Positions 33,095-33,209 of a stretch of DNA of 33,209 nt are shown here, in pieces; within the stretch, counting starts at the first letter, position 1; every line of letters starts with the position of its first letter. The position numbers were made by a program, and so were the translations under genes. The stretch spans positions 1 through 33,209 of the forward strand of contig CAWIHA010000037.1 of NCBI GenBank assembly GCA_963835855.1, read 5' to 3'. The notes under the pieces were generated by a model that saw only the letters and a list, made by a program, of their open reading frames with translations, did not search any database and had not been told where the DNA came from. The stretch comes from CAWIHA01 sp963835855. Lineage in GTDB: Bacteria; Acidobacteriota; Terriglobia; Bryobacterales; Bryobacteraceae.

Positions 33095-33209
33095 GATAAA
33101 CAACTTAATTTATAGCTAACATGAAGCCCATGGCTGAAAACCACCGCTTAGGGTGCACCTCAGCCATACCCGTCAAAGTTGGGGTCTCGGGGTCAGGCTC
33201 TCAACAAGC

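Noticed and set aside
29018..33209. Genomic island with tRNA-Pro attachment site
   Set aside because: The position suggests it, but I found no integrase and no second copy of the tRNA 3' end in the window, so no element boundaries are annotated.

Overview
The window looks like a chromosomal segment of a GC-rich bacterium, most likely an acidobacterium of the Solibacter/Bryobacter group. This is inferred from three things: a gliding-type ABC cluster (GldA/GldF/GldG plus a DUF4340 protein) beside core metabolic genes, a secretion operon mixing GspE/GspF with PilM/PilN/PilO, and a set of very small genes near 31.2-32.3 kb that I recall only from acidobacterial genomes. No rRNA gene is present to confirm it.

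Layout. 1-1873: the 5' part of a type III CRISPR cas10 gene (minus strand, running off the left edge), followed by a CRISPR array of 16 repeats and 15 spacers, read on the minus strand from an AT-rich leader at about 1874-1925. Part of the array is duplicated. 2394-6080: tRNA-Asp, an RNA-binding RRM protein, then rsmD and recG on the minus strand. 6081-14831 (plus strand): a secreted Gfo/Idh/MocA protein, fabI, the four-gene ABC cluster, nicotinate phosphoribosyltransferase, nicotinamidase and a small metallopeptidase. 14859-22740 (minus strand): a tightly overlapped operon lolA - gspF - gspE - pilM - pilN - pilO - pilP/gspC-like - pseudopilin-like. 22979-28935 (plus strand): the F-type ATP synthase genes b', b, delta, alpha, gamma, beta and epsilon, without a and c. 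29018-33031: tRNA-Pro followed by an accessory block: a SIR2-TPR protein (a candidate defence NADase), a cassette of five very small overlapping genes around an HTH/small-terminase-like protein, and a secreted glycine-rich repeat protein on the opposite strand.

How the genes work together. The lolA-to-pseudopilin operon would build the inner-membrane platform of a type II secretion or type IV pilus machine; its secretin is outside the window. PncA and PncB form the two-step nicotinamide to nicotinate mononucleotide salvage route. The cas10/CRISPR region and the SIR2-TPR gene are the two defence-related loci, at opposite ends of a housekeeping stretch.

The most striking observation is that four otherwise well-conserved genes (pncB, pilM, atpF, atpC) each carry a one-base frameshift, and all four lesions are the same: the palindrome GAGCTC has one extra central base (GAGGCTC or, on the other strand, GAGCCTC). 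In each case removing that base restores the family sequence to its natural stop codon. The coincidence points to a motif-linked sequencing or consensus error, possibly caused by a modified base, or less likely to a real mutational hot spot. A fifth frameshift, in the HTH gene at 31480, does not have this signature.
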